This document shows, in pieces, positions 34,640-46,700 of a stretch of DNA of 64,000 bases. Both the position numbers and the translations under genes were made by a program. Source of the DNA: Hamiltosporidium tvaerminnensis (lineage: Eukaryota > Microsporidia > Dubosqiidae). Below the pieces are notes generated by a model. That model was not told where the DNA came from. It saw only the letters and a list, made by a program, of their open reading frames with translations, and ran no database searches. The stretch lies in assembly GCA_022605425.2 (NCBI GenBank), contig CM061246.1:310001-374000 (forward strand). The letters run 5' to 3'. The stretch's first letter is position 1, and each line of letters opens with the position of its first letter.

Positions 34640-35135
34640 ATTAATAGATAGCAATAGATAGTAATGGATAGTAGTAGATAGTAATGGATAATAAAGGATA
34701 GTAATGGATAGTAGTGGATAGTAATGGATAGTAAAGGATAGTAATGGATAGTAATGGATAGTAATGGATAGTAATGGATAGTAATGGATAGTAATGGATA
34801 GTAATGGATAGTAATGGATAGTAATGAATAGTAATGGATAGTAAAGGATAGTAAAGGATAGTAATGGATAGAAATAGATAGTAATGGATAGCAATAGATA
34901 GTAATGGATAGTAATGGATAGAAAGGATAGTAAAGGATAGTAATGGATAGAAATAGATAGTAATGGATAGCAATAGATAGTAATGGATAGTAATGGATAG
35001 AAAGGATGGTAGCAGATAGTAATGGATAGTAGCAGATAGTAATGGATAGTAAAGGATAGTGATGGATAGTAATGGATAGTAATGGATAGAAAGGATGGTA
35101 GCAGATAGTAATGGATAATAATAGATAATAATAGA
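34640..35135. repeat. 10-bp minisatellite, GGATAGTAAT, about 50 units
   Basis: The decamer GGATAGTAAT and single-base variants (GGATAGTAAA, AGATAGCAAT, AGATAGAAAT) repeat almost without phase change. The middle (34,740-34,840) is nearly perfect. Two higher-order blocks near 34,855-35,000 repeat each other. Reading frames within it only translate the repeat (Tyr/Pro/Leu/Ser/Ile/Thr) and are not genes. It lies between the divergent starts of TOP2 and retrotransposon copy RT-4. Confidence 0.95.
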
Positions 35136-35745
35136 TACTAATATAATGTTTAATGGATTTACTGATTAGATTTATTATTTATATTGGTTGTTTTTACTTC
35201 TTTTGTTTTTGATTAAAAAAATATCATTTGTATAGCAATTATATATGAATTATATAGATTATTATAATTTTTAATTTTAGAGACTGAGAGGTTACAAGAA
35301 GAATGAAATTATTAAGTAAGTATAATTTTTAAAAGGAATTAGTAAATGTATTATTTTGTAATAAATAGAATCATTTATTGATAAAGGGTTATGATAGAAT
35401 AGGTAAGTAATAGAGTAGTATAATAGAGTTATATAATAGAATATGGATGTAATTGAGTTATATAATAGTAGTATAATGGGTTATATAATAGTGGTATAAT
35501 AGGTTATATAATAGAGTAGTATGATAGAGGAGTATGATAGAGGAGTATGATAATGTAGTTAGTATGTTCTTAAAGTAAATAAATAATTTATTAATGTTGT
35601 GTTCCTATTGCTTATATTTTCGTTTTTATATAACTTTAAATGTAGTAAGAATCTTAAAAATATCAGTAATATTTACAATTAAAGTATTAAATATTTTATA
35701 AAATATATTTTTTTTATTGTTTTTATGTTATAATTAATATCTTGG
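35136..35745. other. Intergenic with TATAATAG-type repeats
   Basis: At about 35,400-35,560 an irregular array of GTTATATAATAG and GAGTAGTATGATA units occurs. Otherwise AT-rich sequence with nothing recognised. Confidence 0.6.
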
Positions 35746-38700
35746 ATAATGATGGGTAGAAGAAAAAAAGTTGACAGCGAAAATATAAAAAATGATGAAA
35801 TAAAGGCTGTAAACAACTCGGAAATTAGTTTTAAAGAGATAAAAACGTGTGATAGATATGTAGTAACTATATCCGAGACGCTTCCACCACAACAGACCAT
35901 CTATAATAACACTCACTCCCCATCGAGCAATACGCTTCAGGCTACTCCAATCAGCCTGCTCGATTCCGCACTCCCTTCTTCCTGTCCCGATTCTTCTGCG
36001 TGTGGACCAGCCAACACAATGGAAAACCTCAATGCACCTGCCATTCCAGAAGGAAATCGACTGATGGTATTGCATTCAATACTTGACTCTGTCACAGCCG
36101 TAGAGCAGGAATGGCCTAGATCTGCTATGTCAGTGGTGCAAAAAAGGTTTGAGAGAATGTCTAGAAATGGCTGGTCTGCAATTCTTAGGTACTATAATGG
36201 AAAATTTGGTCGAACTGTTGATATCGATGTGTTAAAAAAATTAATACATAATGAGGCAGAAAGAGAAATAAGGCAAGAAGAGAATGGAGAGCGACGTAGA
36301 ATCGCCACTTGTCTCGCCGAGCCATGTTCCTTAACTGACACTACACTCTATATGAACCTGAGAGAAAAGTTCTTGTGTAAAATCAAGGAACTCTCTGAGA
36401 AGGAAATCGGAGATGTAGTGGTCCGAACTAGAAAACTTCCAAGTGAATTGGTTGATAGTAAAGTTTTGGAACTCATAAATCGGATCACAGGTGAATATGC
36501 TGAATTTCATTTGCCTATGAATGTTAGTGATGCAGCTCGAATCATCCAGGCGGCTCAGGTATGCTATGACGAGGAAACGCGTAAGGAGAAGCGTAGATCC
36601 GCTTGGAAGGAAAACATAGAAAGTAAAATTTCTAAGTTAGTACTTTCCAAAGATCTCCTCGAGAAGGCTCGCAAGCAGGAAAAGCTCTCTACTTCGGAAA
36701 CGAAAAGTCTCAGAAAAATTATGCGAAAGTTTAATTTAGATTTAAGCAAAATAAATGATCTCTCTGAGGCTTTGGTTAAGAAGAATGAGGCCTTGAATGT
36801 GTACGAGAAAAAAATTACGATGTAAGAAAGTAGGAGAAAATTTCGAAAAGAGAATCGTATGTTTGAGTTATTCCGAGGGCGATTCTATCGAGGGTTATCT
36901 GAGCGCGTTGAATCCGAGCATGTGGTTTATCGTGACGAAATTTCAGAATTTTGGTCTACAATGTGGAATAAAAATGATAAAGTAGTTACATATGATGAGT
37001 ATTTGATACCTTTCGTGTCAGATACGCACCAGACCACGTTTCCTTTACTTGATGAATTTGTAAATATCATTAATTGGCTTCCCAATTGGAAAGCTGCTGG
37101 AATTGATGGTATTTATAACTTTTACATCAAGAAACTTACGAGCCTTCATAAATATCTTTACGATATTATGAAAGCCATATGTTTAGAAGGAACACCTCAA
37201 GCTGATTGGTTTTATTGTGGACTTACTTATCTGATACCTAAAGGTACACCAAAGACTGGCTCTGATTACAGGCCAATAACCTGTATAAACTGACTACAAA
37301 ATGTGTCACTAAAGTGGTTCAGGTTGAGGTGGAAAGACGAGGGTTGCTTGCAGAAAATCAGTTGGGAGCAGTAAGAGGAGTGCAAGGAGCGAAAGAACAG
37401 GCCCTATTGAATATTGCCATTAATAAAGAGTACGGAAACAATCTTAAGGCAACATGGATTGATGTCAAAAAAGCTTATGATTCAATAGATCATGCTTATT
37501 TGACTCAATGCATTGAAAACCTTAATTTACCTGATTGGATCCTGAAATTTATTAAGGTAATTATATCAAAATGGAAAATTGATATATCAGTAGGGCCTGA
37601 AAATCATGAGTAAGAAGATTGATAGAGGGATTCTGCAAGGAGATAGTTTGTCACCATTATTGTTTGTGTTGTGTATGTATCCATTGAGCCGAAAGCTTAA
37701 TGAGAAATACACAAAAGTGACAATAAAGACAGATGCAGAATCCCACGCGACTAATCATCTCTTGTTTATTGATGATCTTAAGTTCCTTGCCGAAGATGGA
37801 CAAACATTGGAAGAAATGACGGAGGAGGTTAAAAAGTTTATGAATAATATAGGATTGGAAATTAACAAAGAGAAGTCAGCCACTAATGATCCATGTTGTG
37901 AAGATACTGCATCTCTTCTTGAAGGAATAGGTGTTTATAAATACCTTGGAATTATAGAAGATAGCAGAGGAATTCCAACAAGTAAGTCGTTTGAGGAAGT
38001 ACAGACCAAACTTATAGCACGAGTATAAAGACTTTGTCGCACGAGATTAAATGCAAGAAATTTATTTCAAGCCATTAATCAACATGCAATTTCTTTACTA
38101 AACTATCATATAGGTGTACTCCGACTTGAACCGGCTGACTTCTCTAAGTTAGATGATGCGGTGCGTGCAGTGTTAGTAAAGAACAAAATACATCTAGGCC
38201 CAGGATGCAAAGAACGTCTATACCTTCCACGTAAAGAACTTGGAAGAGGTTTACATAGTGTAGAGTTCAAAAGCGAACATATGTTTTTGCAACTCTTGGA
38301 TTGTCTGGAAAAACATAAAGATACATCGACCAGAAGAGCAGCAATCCTAAAGGTTGAGAATAATAATAAAACCCACCTTTCACTAATTAAAAACTTTTTA
38401 AAAATAAAATACGGGTTGGAAGAGGAAGTCACAAAAAAGAAATTGGAAGAAGCTGAACTAGCTAACCTATATAATGAAATCAAAAACCGAAAACTACATT
38501 CAAAGTTATATAGCGCTAGAAATAACGAGCTGGTAAGTGTAAATGACTCCTCAAGATGGTTAAAGAAAGGAAGTGTAAGACCACGTGATGAAGCAGTGTT
38601 CTGTTATATCCAGGATAGAAATGTTTTCTGGTGTGCAGAAGGTATGTGTCAACACTGCAACCAGTCTAGGAAAACTGTTGATCACTTAGCAACGAGATGT

Positions 38701-39495
38701 GAAAAAATGCTTGGTCATGACTATACTAGACGACATAATGAAGTGGTACGATGTATACATTTACTCTTGCTGAATAAATATAAGTTTAAGTCTTCGAAAC
38801 GAATTAGAAGCCACTCAGTTCAAGAAATTCTTGATAACGAATATGCAGAGATAAGAGTGGACACCAGAATAAAAACTGATGTCAAGATCCGGTGTAACAG
38901 ACCAGATATATTTATTTTAGACAAGAGACAGAATAGGATAACCCTCATTGAAGTAGGAATCACATCCCAAGACTCTCTTCAAATAGTTGAAACAGAGAAG
39001 CTTAGGAAGTATGACCTATTAGCAAATGAGTTAGGTCTTATTTATAAATGCAGTGTAGAGATAATTCCTTATGTGATGACCTGGGACGGTATTGTGACAA
39101 AATACCATAAGACGTATGTTAAGAGACTGCAAATACCCATGAATGTAGAGGCATATATACAATCCATAGTACTTAAGAAGACAATCGAAACAATTTCTTT
39201 TGAGCGACGAAGAGGACTTGAGTCTGGACCAAATGCCGAGGAGAGCTGGGAAAGAGCGTCAATGGGTGTCATTATGAGATCAGAGATGCATGAGGAACCA
39301 ACACCTCCTTTAAAAGAAGCGAAAAGAGATGAAGATGGTGTTAAACAGTTTAAAAACAAAAAATAAAACACCCCTTATTTTGGAGGTATAACCACAGCAA
39401 AGGAACCAATAACTAATACAAATGAAGAGTTGGAGTTGGAGGAAGAGATGAAGTGATGAAAAGAATTATTTAGAAAAGAGAAAAATTTGTTAAGC
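35746..39495 (+). mobile_element. R4-like retrotransposon, full-length broken copy RT-4 (second subfamily)
   Basis: The copy runs from the start codon region (ATGGGTAGAAG) to the 3' terminus GCCAGAATTTTATTAAA. The N-terminal frame (35,749-36,825) ends at a TAA where the intact copy reads GCATGA. Further breaks occur near 37,290 (loss of several bases), near 37,600 (two-base loss), at 38,026 (stop) and in the tail near 39,360. The last long frame (38,161-39,366) has the CCHC finger and endonuclease (RPDIFILDKRQNRITLIEVG). Many synonymous and some amino acid differences set it apart from RT-2, RT-3 and RT-6 as a second, older subfamily. Its tail resembles only RT-5. Confidence 0.93.
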
Positions 39496-39876
39496 CAGAA
39501 TTTTATTAAAAAAATATTATAATAACAGTATATAATAACAGTGTATAACTAGAGATTATGACTATATATTATAATAACAGTCTATAATCCGAGATTATAA
39601 CTAGATTCTATAATAAGAAGTACAATAAACCCAAATTAAGTATAGATTGAAATATCAATAAAAATGTCAAAAAACGAACATATAATTTAAAATCCTAATA
39701 GGGAAAATAGTTATAACCCATTTCAAATACGATTAAAACACCGAAACCATATACAACTAGCATCCCCACAACTTTCCGTACTTTTTCATAAGAGAGACAA
39801 CAAGAAGAAAATTACAAATCAATTGCCGCTTCTTCAAATAAAATTTCAAAAAAACTCTTTCAACAGCTTTAAAAAA
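39496..39876. other. Intergenic, AT-rich
   Basis: It begins with repeats of ATAATAACAGT and GAGATTATAACTA (39,520-39,620), then unremarkable sequence up to the target duplication of R1 copy d. No gene is supported. Confidence 0.5.
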
Positions 39877-39892
39877 TTTTATATATAAAATA
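39877..39892. repeat. Target-site duplication of R1 copy d, left
   Basis: TTTTATATATAAAATA is identical to 40,624-40,639. The AT-rich, partly palindromic sequence makes chance agreement somewhat more likely than for copy c. Confidence 0.78.
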
Positions 39893-40623
39893 TTTTTATT
39901 TAAAAGTATCACATCTTTTTTTAAAACAGTGGCAAGTGTTATATTTGTTTTCATGTCATTAACGCAGTTCTAGGTTTAACATAAATAACTGCTACCCCAA
40001 AACTCCATCGGTAACCCCTGCGATACCTACGTCCCAAAGCCTTTCATCTACCAGGTGTGTAGAACCTAATTACTAGGCGAGGCAGTTGCCCGGAGTTCGT
40101 TAATGTCCGTTGCATGGAGTGTGATCGAAGGCCGAAGCCCCCCCTGGGCTCCCCCAAGACTATGCAGCATTCCCACTTACTCTACACTTTCTGAACCGAA
40201 TAAACTTCTAGCTAAGATATATTTCAGAGATTTACATGGGGTCCACCTAGACAGTGCAATGTCATACCAACAGGTATAACCTGCTACTTAGCTCTCCCGG
40301 CTTTAAATGGTTTTTTGTTTTATATCTCCCAGGCGCTAAGTCATCTAACCCGAGTGGGTAAGGCTAGGTTTCCATGCTTTTACATGGCAATTACCTACAT
40401 GTTCAGCTGCGGTCTCCAATCTGGTTACATAAAAAACTAAAAATAAATTTGTAGAAAAAGTTTCTCCATTTCTTAGACCTCTCCTCCTCATAACAACTCT
40501 CATGGAACAACCAAAGATGTAGTGTGGCTTTATTCCCACCAAAAATCCAAACAATGATCTCACACCAGTTTCACACACTCATTGCCAAGCAGAAAGTTTT
40601 TTATGTGGTTATCCTCCCTCCAC
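39893..40623 (-). mobile_element. R1 interspersed repeat, copy d, with target duplication
   Basis: This 731-base copy is very close to copy c and in the same orientation. It is flanked by the 16-bp direct repeat TTTTATATATAAAATA (39,877-39,892 and 40,624-40,639). The 5' hairpin GTGG/CCAC and the internal hairpins of copy c are kept. It sits directly beyond the 3' end of retrotransposon copy RT-5, in the region where arm B of the duplication ends. Confidence 0.88.
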
Positions 40624-40639
40624 TTTTATATATAAAATA
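40624..40639. repeat. Target-site duplication of R1 copy d, right
   Basis: It is identical to 39,877-39,892 and marks the 5' end of the copy. Confidence 0.78.
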
Positions 40640-40657
40640 ATATTATCCAAGATTTTA

Positions 40658-41781
40658 TTTAATAAAATTCTGGGTTAACAAATTTTTCTTTTTAAATAAT
40701 TCTTTCCACCATTTCAACCACTTCTATCTCTTCCTCCAACTCCAACTCTTCATTTGTATTAGTTGATGGTTCCTTTGCTGTGGTTATACCATCCAAAATA
40801 AGGGGTAAAATATTTTTTGTATTTTCCGTTTTAACATCATCTTCCTCGTTGTCTACTTGCTTTAAAGGGGGTATTGGTTGTTTATGCATCTCAGCTCCTA
40901 AAATAACACTTAATGATGCTCTCTCGGAGCTCTCCTCGGCATTTGGTCCAGACTCAAGTCCTCTTCGTCGATCAAAAGAAATTGTTTCGATTGTCTTCTT
41001 AAGTACTATGGATTGTATATATGCCTCTACATTCATGGGTATTTCTAGTCTCTTAAGATGAGATTTATGGTATTTTGTCACAATACCGTCCCAGGTCATC
41101 ACATAAGGGATTATCTCAACACTACACCTATAGATAAGACCCAACTCATTGGCTAGCAGGTCATACTTCCTAAGTTTTTCAGTTTCAACTATTTGAAGTG
41201 AATCTTGGGAAGTGATTCCTACTTCAATGAGTGTTATCTTATTCTTCTTCTTATCTAAAATAAATATGTCGGGTCTGTTATTCCGAATTTTAACATCAGT
41301 TTTTATTCTGGTGTCCACTCTTATCTCTGCATACTCATTATCAAGAATTTCTTGAACTGAGTGACTCCTAATTCGTTTTGAAGACTTAAACTTATATCTA
41401 TTTAAGAAAAGTAAGTGTAGGCATCTAGCACTTCATTATGCCGTCTGGTGTAGTCATGGCCTAGCATTTTTTCACATCGAGTTGCTAGATGATCTACAGT
41501 CTTACCAGATTCATTGCAATGTTGGCACATACCATCTGCTCCCTAGAATACATTTCTATCCTGGATATAGCAGAACACAGCTTCATTTCGTGGCCTAATA
41601 TTCCCTCTCTTTAGCCATCTTGAAGAGTCACTAACACTCACAAGCTCATTTTTTCTTGCATTATATAACTTTGAATGGAGTTTTCGTTTTTCTATTTCGT
41701 TATATAGTTTTGCAAGTTGAGCTTCTTCTAAACTTTTCTTAGTGACTTCTTCTACCAACTGTACTTTACTTTTAAGATGCC
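40658..41781 (-). pseudogene. R4-like retrotransposon, 5'-truncated copy RT-5
   Basis: It is the arm B counterpart of RT-1, sharing the same 5' truncation junction (41,781 here, 7,390 there). Open frames at 41,543-41,824 (running a little into the flank) and 40,692-41,318 cover the CCHC neighbourhood, the endonuclease (RPDIFILDKKKNKITLIEVG) and the tail. A stop where GGGG(A)GCAG reads CTAGAATAC near 41,545 and a deletion near 41,430 break it. The tail (TTAKEPSTNTNEELELEEE) differs strongly from RT-1 and matches the second subfamily (RT-4), so the copy appears chimeric. Confidence 0.88.
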
Positions 41782-43756
41782 TAAGTTTTGGTTTTATATT
41801 CTTAAACTTAATTATTGTTTTCATTGGATCAACAAAAAGAAGTTTATTAGTTAACTTTAATTTTAGACCATTAAATATAAAAAAACATATTATCTACTGT
41901 TTTTGTTCTAACGATTAAATATCTCGGAGACAAAACTTTAAAATAAAATTGTTTACATTAGAGTCATTTGTATTCAGGTTTTTCGCCTCATTACTTATTT
42001 TCTGATTCGTTTTTATTTTTTTATGTTTGTATATTTTACTATATTTTTAAGGATTTCTATGATTTCTGTCATTTCGTCAAATTTAGAGCTTCATAATTTG
42101 TAGTTTGCATCGTTCAATATAAATTTTCATTTGTCTAAAAAAATCAAAGTAATTGTTGTACGATTTATGAAATATGTTCTTATATGGTCTTACCCCCTTC
42201 GTCAGAATATAGCCTGGATTGTAAACATGTTTATTACTTTAAAATAATTTTCTGAATATTTTTATGAGCATCTTCGATTGAAAATAGGCAGGATTGAACA
42301 AAATTTAAAATATTAACAACTTTGGATTGCCACTTTTCATGCATAGGAAATAATTTAAAAAGTATATACTAAGTACATTAGATTTTCTACATCATCATTT
42401 ATATAATTCTGTAATATCTTTACGACCAAGACTCATTTCGAAATATTTAATTAATTAAAACACTACCAGACACCAATATGTGTGCTCTAATTAAGATATG
42501 CATATTCCAATTTGTTTATAAAACACTCAACCAATAATATTCAGTAAACTGAACATATAACAATTTGAAGAATTCTATTGGTTCATAAAAATATTTTAGA
42601 TATAATTCGTAAAATCTCTTCTAAATTGTATTTTTTTTTTATCAAGAATAACATAATAAATTTGTTTTTAAAATTTTCCTAAAGTTTCCATTTATTTAAA
42701 AAAAATTAATTTAATTGATTTATTTGGATTTTTTCAAAATTTTTTCGCTATAAGTAAACGATTGTAAGATAAGATAGGTGCATGTTTGCCCTTTCAATTT
42801 GCGATTTATTTTATCCTCAGTATAAATTGATTACCAAAAAAAATTTAATTAGAATAATATGGAATTTAATACTTGATTTAATTGAAAAAAAAAGAAATAA
42901 GAAGTTATAAAATAAATAGATAGCCAATACAGTATTCAGTTAAAAAAACGTCTTTTTTCACAAAAAGAAAACTTTAGATGAAAAATTTCAATCGAGAAGA
43001 AAGACCAGATGGAATAAAAATAGACTCCAAATTTAACTGACTTAATATTAAAGCCGAACCGAGGCACTAAAAATTGGCAGTAAATAAAAGAGAAGAAGAG
43101 AAATTTGCAGATTAAAAAAACCTAAATTTTTATTGGAAAATTTCTCATAAGTTGCTAATGATTCAGAAATGAAAGAATAAAAAAATGTACGAGAAACAGA
43201 CCAAATGAGAATAAAATTCGTATTAAAAAGGTCAAGAAACCATGACTAAGATAATGAAGTTTAAAATTGTAATCGACATTTTCTATTTTGTTCTACTAAA
43301 TCTAAAATAAGGTTCGTTTGACGAGCTTAACAGCTGTTATGAAAAAAGGAAGTTAAAAATGCAAAAACACAAAATACTAATACTTTTAAGATGTACATTA
43401 TTTTAAATCATGTGAAAAAATGATTTATATAATTACATTTGCGACGAATCCTATATTTCGAAGAGCTTTATTTCGACTTTGGCGACAATTTATCAGCTAA
43501 ATTTTTTCTCAATATAAAGCATAAAAAAAGTCGCGCTATTCACACCACAACACAATATTTAGGCTTACTTTTTTAACAGAAAAAAAATTACAAACGGGTA
43601 TTTTTCTTCGTCGAGATTACAACTCATATAAAATATGAACACCATGAGCATACATAAATAAATCTAAATTATGAATTTAAAAGTACGCCAAAATATATTT
43701 TTTTATTAATAGAAGTAATCTAACGGAGTTAGAAAATCTATTTTTTTATATTAATT
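41782..43756. other. Gene-free part of duplication arm B
   Basis: It is the close reverse-strand match to 5,349-7,389. No gene is supported; short open stretches are not kept between the arms. Confidence 0.65.
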
Positions 43757-43769
43757 ATAAACCAAATCT
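43757..43769. repeat. Target-site duplication of RT-6, left
   Basis: ATAAACCAAATCT is identical to 47,580-47,592, and the single copy at 5,336-5,348 in the other arm is the empty site. Confidence 0.95.
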
Positions 43770-46700
43770 AAAGAAATGGGTAGAAAGAAAAATGTTAGCA
43801 GCGAAATACTGAAAAATACCAAAATAAAGGCTGCAAACGACGCTGATGAGGTGAAAAAGAGTGATAGTGAGGTACAAAAATGTAAGCTACACCCACCGGC
43901 GATTTCCCTACCTTCCTCCTCCTACACAACAATAACACCTCCACTACCAAGCCAAACATGCAGTAAAATGCAAAATAGTGGGCTTGACACCTTACCTTCG
44001 CCTAATGCACCAGTTCCCTCTTCGGTTGAAGTCCCTGCGTGCGAGCCATCGTACGACATGACAAACCCCTGTACTCTAGCTATTCCGGAAGGTAACAGGC
44101 TAATGGCATTGCAAACGATATTCGACTCTGTAACAGCCGACCCGAAGGAATGGCCTCGAATTGTTTTTTTTGCAGTACAGACAAGGTTTGAAAGAATGCC
44201 AAGAAATGGCTGGACAGAGCTTCACAGGTACTATAATGAGAAATTCGGCTGCACTGAAACTCTCGAAGTGTTAAAAAAATTGGCACAAAGTGAGATGGGA
44301 AAGGAAGTAAAATCAGAAGAGAATGGAGAGCGACGTAGAATCGCCACTTGTCTCGCTGATACATGCACCTTGACCGACACCACGGAGTACATAAACCTAA
44401 GAGATAAATTCTTGAGTAAAATCAAAGAAATCTCGGAGAACGAAATTGGAAAAGTGGTGGTCCGAACTAGAAAACATCCAAATGAATTGGTTGATAGTAA
44501 AGTTCTGGATCTCATTAACCGAGTAGTCGGTGAATATGCAGGAGCTCATGTACCTGAGTCAATTACGGAAGTCGCGTATATCATGCAAGCTGCGCAGGTA
44601 TGCTATGACGAAGCAACACGCAAAGAAAAGCCTAGATCCGCTTGGAAGGAAAACATAGAAAGTAAAATTTCTAAGTTAGTACTTTCCAAAGATCTTCTCG
44701 AGAAGGCTCGTAAGCAGGAAAAGCTCTCCACTTCGGAAACGAAGAGCCTTAAGAAAATCATGCGAGAGTTTAATTTAAACTTGAGCAGTGTAACTGATCT
44801 TTCTGAGGCTTTAGTTAAGAAGAATGAGTCTTTGAATATTTACGAGAAAAAAATTACGATGCATGAAAGTAGGAAGAAATTCCGAAAAGAGAATCGTATG
44901 TTTGAGCTTTTCCGAGGTCGATTTTATCGTGGGTTATCTGAGCGTGTGGAATCCGAGCATGTGGTTAGTCGTGATGAAATTGTGAGTTTTTGGTCTACAA
45001 TGTGGAACAAAAATGATGACGCAGTCACGTATGATGATTATTTGATTCCATTTGTATCAGATAATCATCCGACCACGTTTCCTTCACTTGATGAATTTGT
45101 AAATATCATTAATTGGCTTCCCAATTGGAAAGCTGCTGGAATTGATGGTATTTACAATTTTTTCATTAAGAAACTCACAACTCTTCACAAATATATTTAT
45201 GATATTGTGAAAGTTATATGTTTAGAAGGAACACCTCAAGCTGATTGGTTTTACTGCGGGCTTACGTATTTGATACCGAAAGGAATTCCACGAAGAGGCT
45301 CTGACTACAGGCCAATCACTTGTATGTCCAACCTCTACAAGTTAACGACAAAGTGTGTAACAAAGGTCGTTCAACTTGAAGTGGAAAGGCGAGGGTTGCT
45401 TGCAGAGAACCAATTAGGGGCGGTAAGAGGTGTGCAGGGAGCGAAAGAGCAGGCTCTACTGAATATTGCCTTAAATAAAGAGTATGGAAACAATCTTAAG
45501 GCAACATGGATTGATGTTAAAAAAGCTTATGATTCAATAAATCATGCTTATTTAACTCAATGCATTGAAAACCTTAATTTACCTGATTGGATCCTGAAAT
45601 TTATTAAGGTAATTATATCAAAATGGAAAATTGATATATCAGTAGGGCCTGAAAAAATCATGAGCAAGAAGATTGATAGAGGGATTCTACAAGGAGATAG
45701 TCTGTCACCTTTGTTATTTGTGTTGTGTATGGATCCATTAAGCCGAAAGCTTAATGAAAAATACACAAAAGTGACAGTACAAACAGATGCAGAATCCCAC
45801 TCTACTAATCATCTCTTGTTTATTGATGATCTTAAGCTCCTTGCAAAAGACAGCTCCACATTGAGTGCTATGACAGGCGAGGCAAAGGAATTTTTAGAGG
45901 TGATTGGTTTAGAGATTAACAAAGAGAAGTCAGCCACAAATGATACGTGTTGTGAAGATACTGCTACTCTTCTAGAAGGTGTTAGTGTTTACAAATATTT
46001 AGGAATAATAGAAGATAGCAGAGGAATTCCAACACGTAGCTCATTTGAAGAAGTACAGAGCAAACTTATATCAAGAGTTGAAAGACTTTGTCACACTAGA
46101 TTAAATGCAAAAAATTTATTTTCTGCAATCAATCAACATGCGATATCGTTAATCAACTATCACATAGGAGTACTTCGACTTGAACCGGCTGACTTCTCTA
46201 AGTTAGATGATGCAGTGCGTGCGGTGTTGGTGAAGAATAAGATACATCTCCGCCCAGGATGTAAAGAGCGTTTGTATCTTCCTAGAACAGAACTTGGAAG
46301 AGGCCTACATAGTGTTGAGTTGCGAAGCGAACATATGCTTCTACAACTCTTGGATTGTCTGGAAAAAAGTAAAGAAATATCAACTAGACGAGCAGCAATC
46401 CTCAAGGTGGAGAATAATAATAAAACCCATCTTGCACTAATAAAAGGCTTCTTAAAAGTAAAGTACAGGTTGGTAGAAGAAGTCACTAAGAAAAGTTTAG
46501 AAGAAGCTCAACTTGCAAAACTATATAACGAAATAGAAAAACGAAAACTCCATTCAAAGTTATATAATGCAAGAAAAAATGAGCTTGTAATGTTTAGTGA
46601 CTCTTCAAGATGGCTAAAGAGAGGAAATATTAGGCCAAGAAATGAAGCTGTGTTCTGCTATATCCAGGATAGAAATGTATTCTGGGGAGCAGATGGTGTG

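Noticed and set aside
34448-34973. Tyr/Pro/Ile-rich frames of 110-148 codons
   Set aside because: They only translate the 10-bp minisatellite, which is open in several frames because it has no stop in that orientation.
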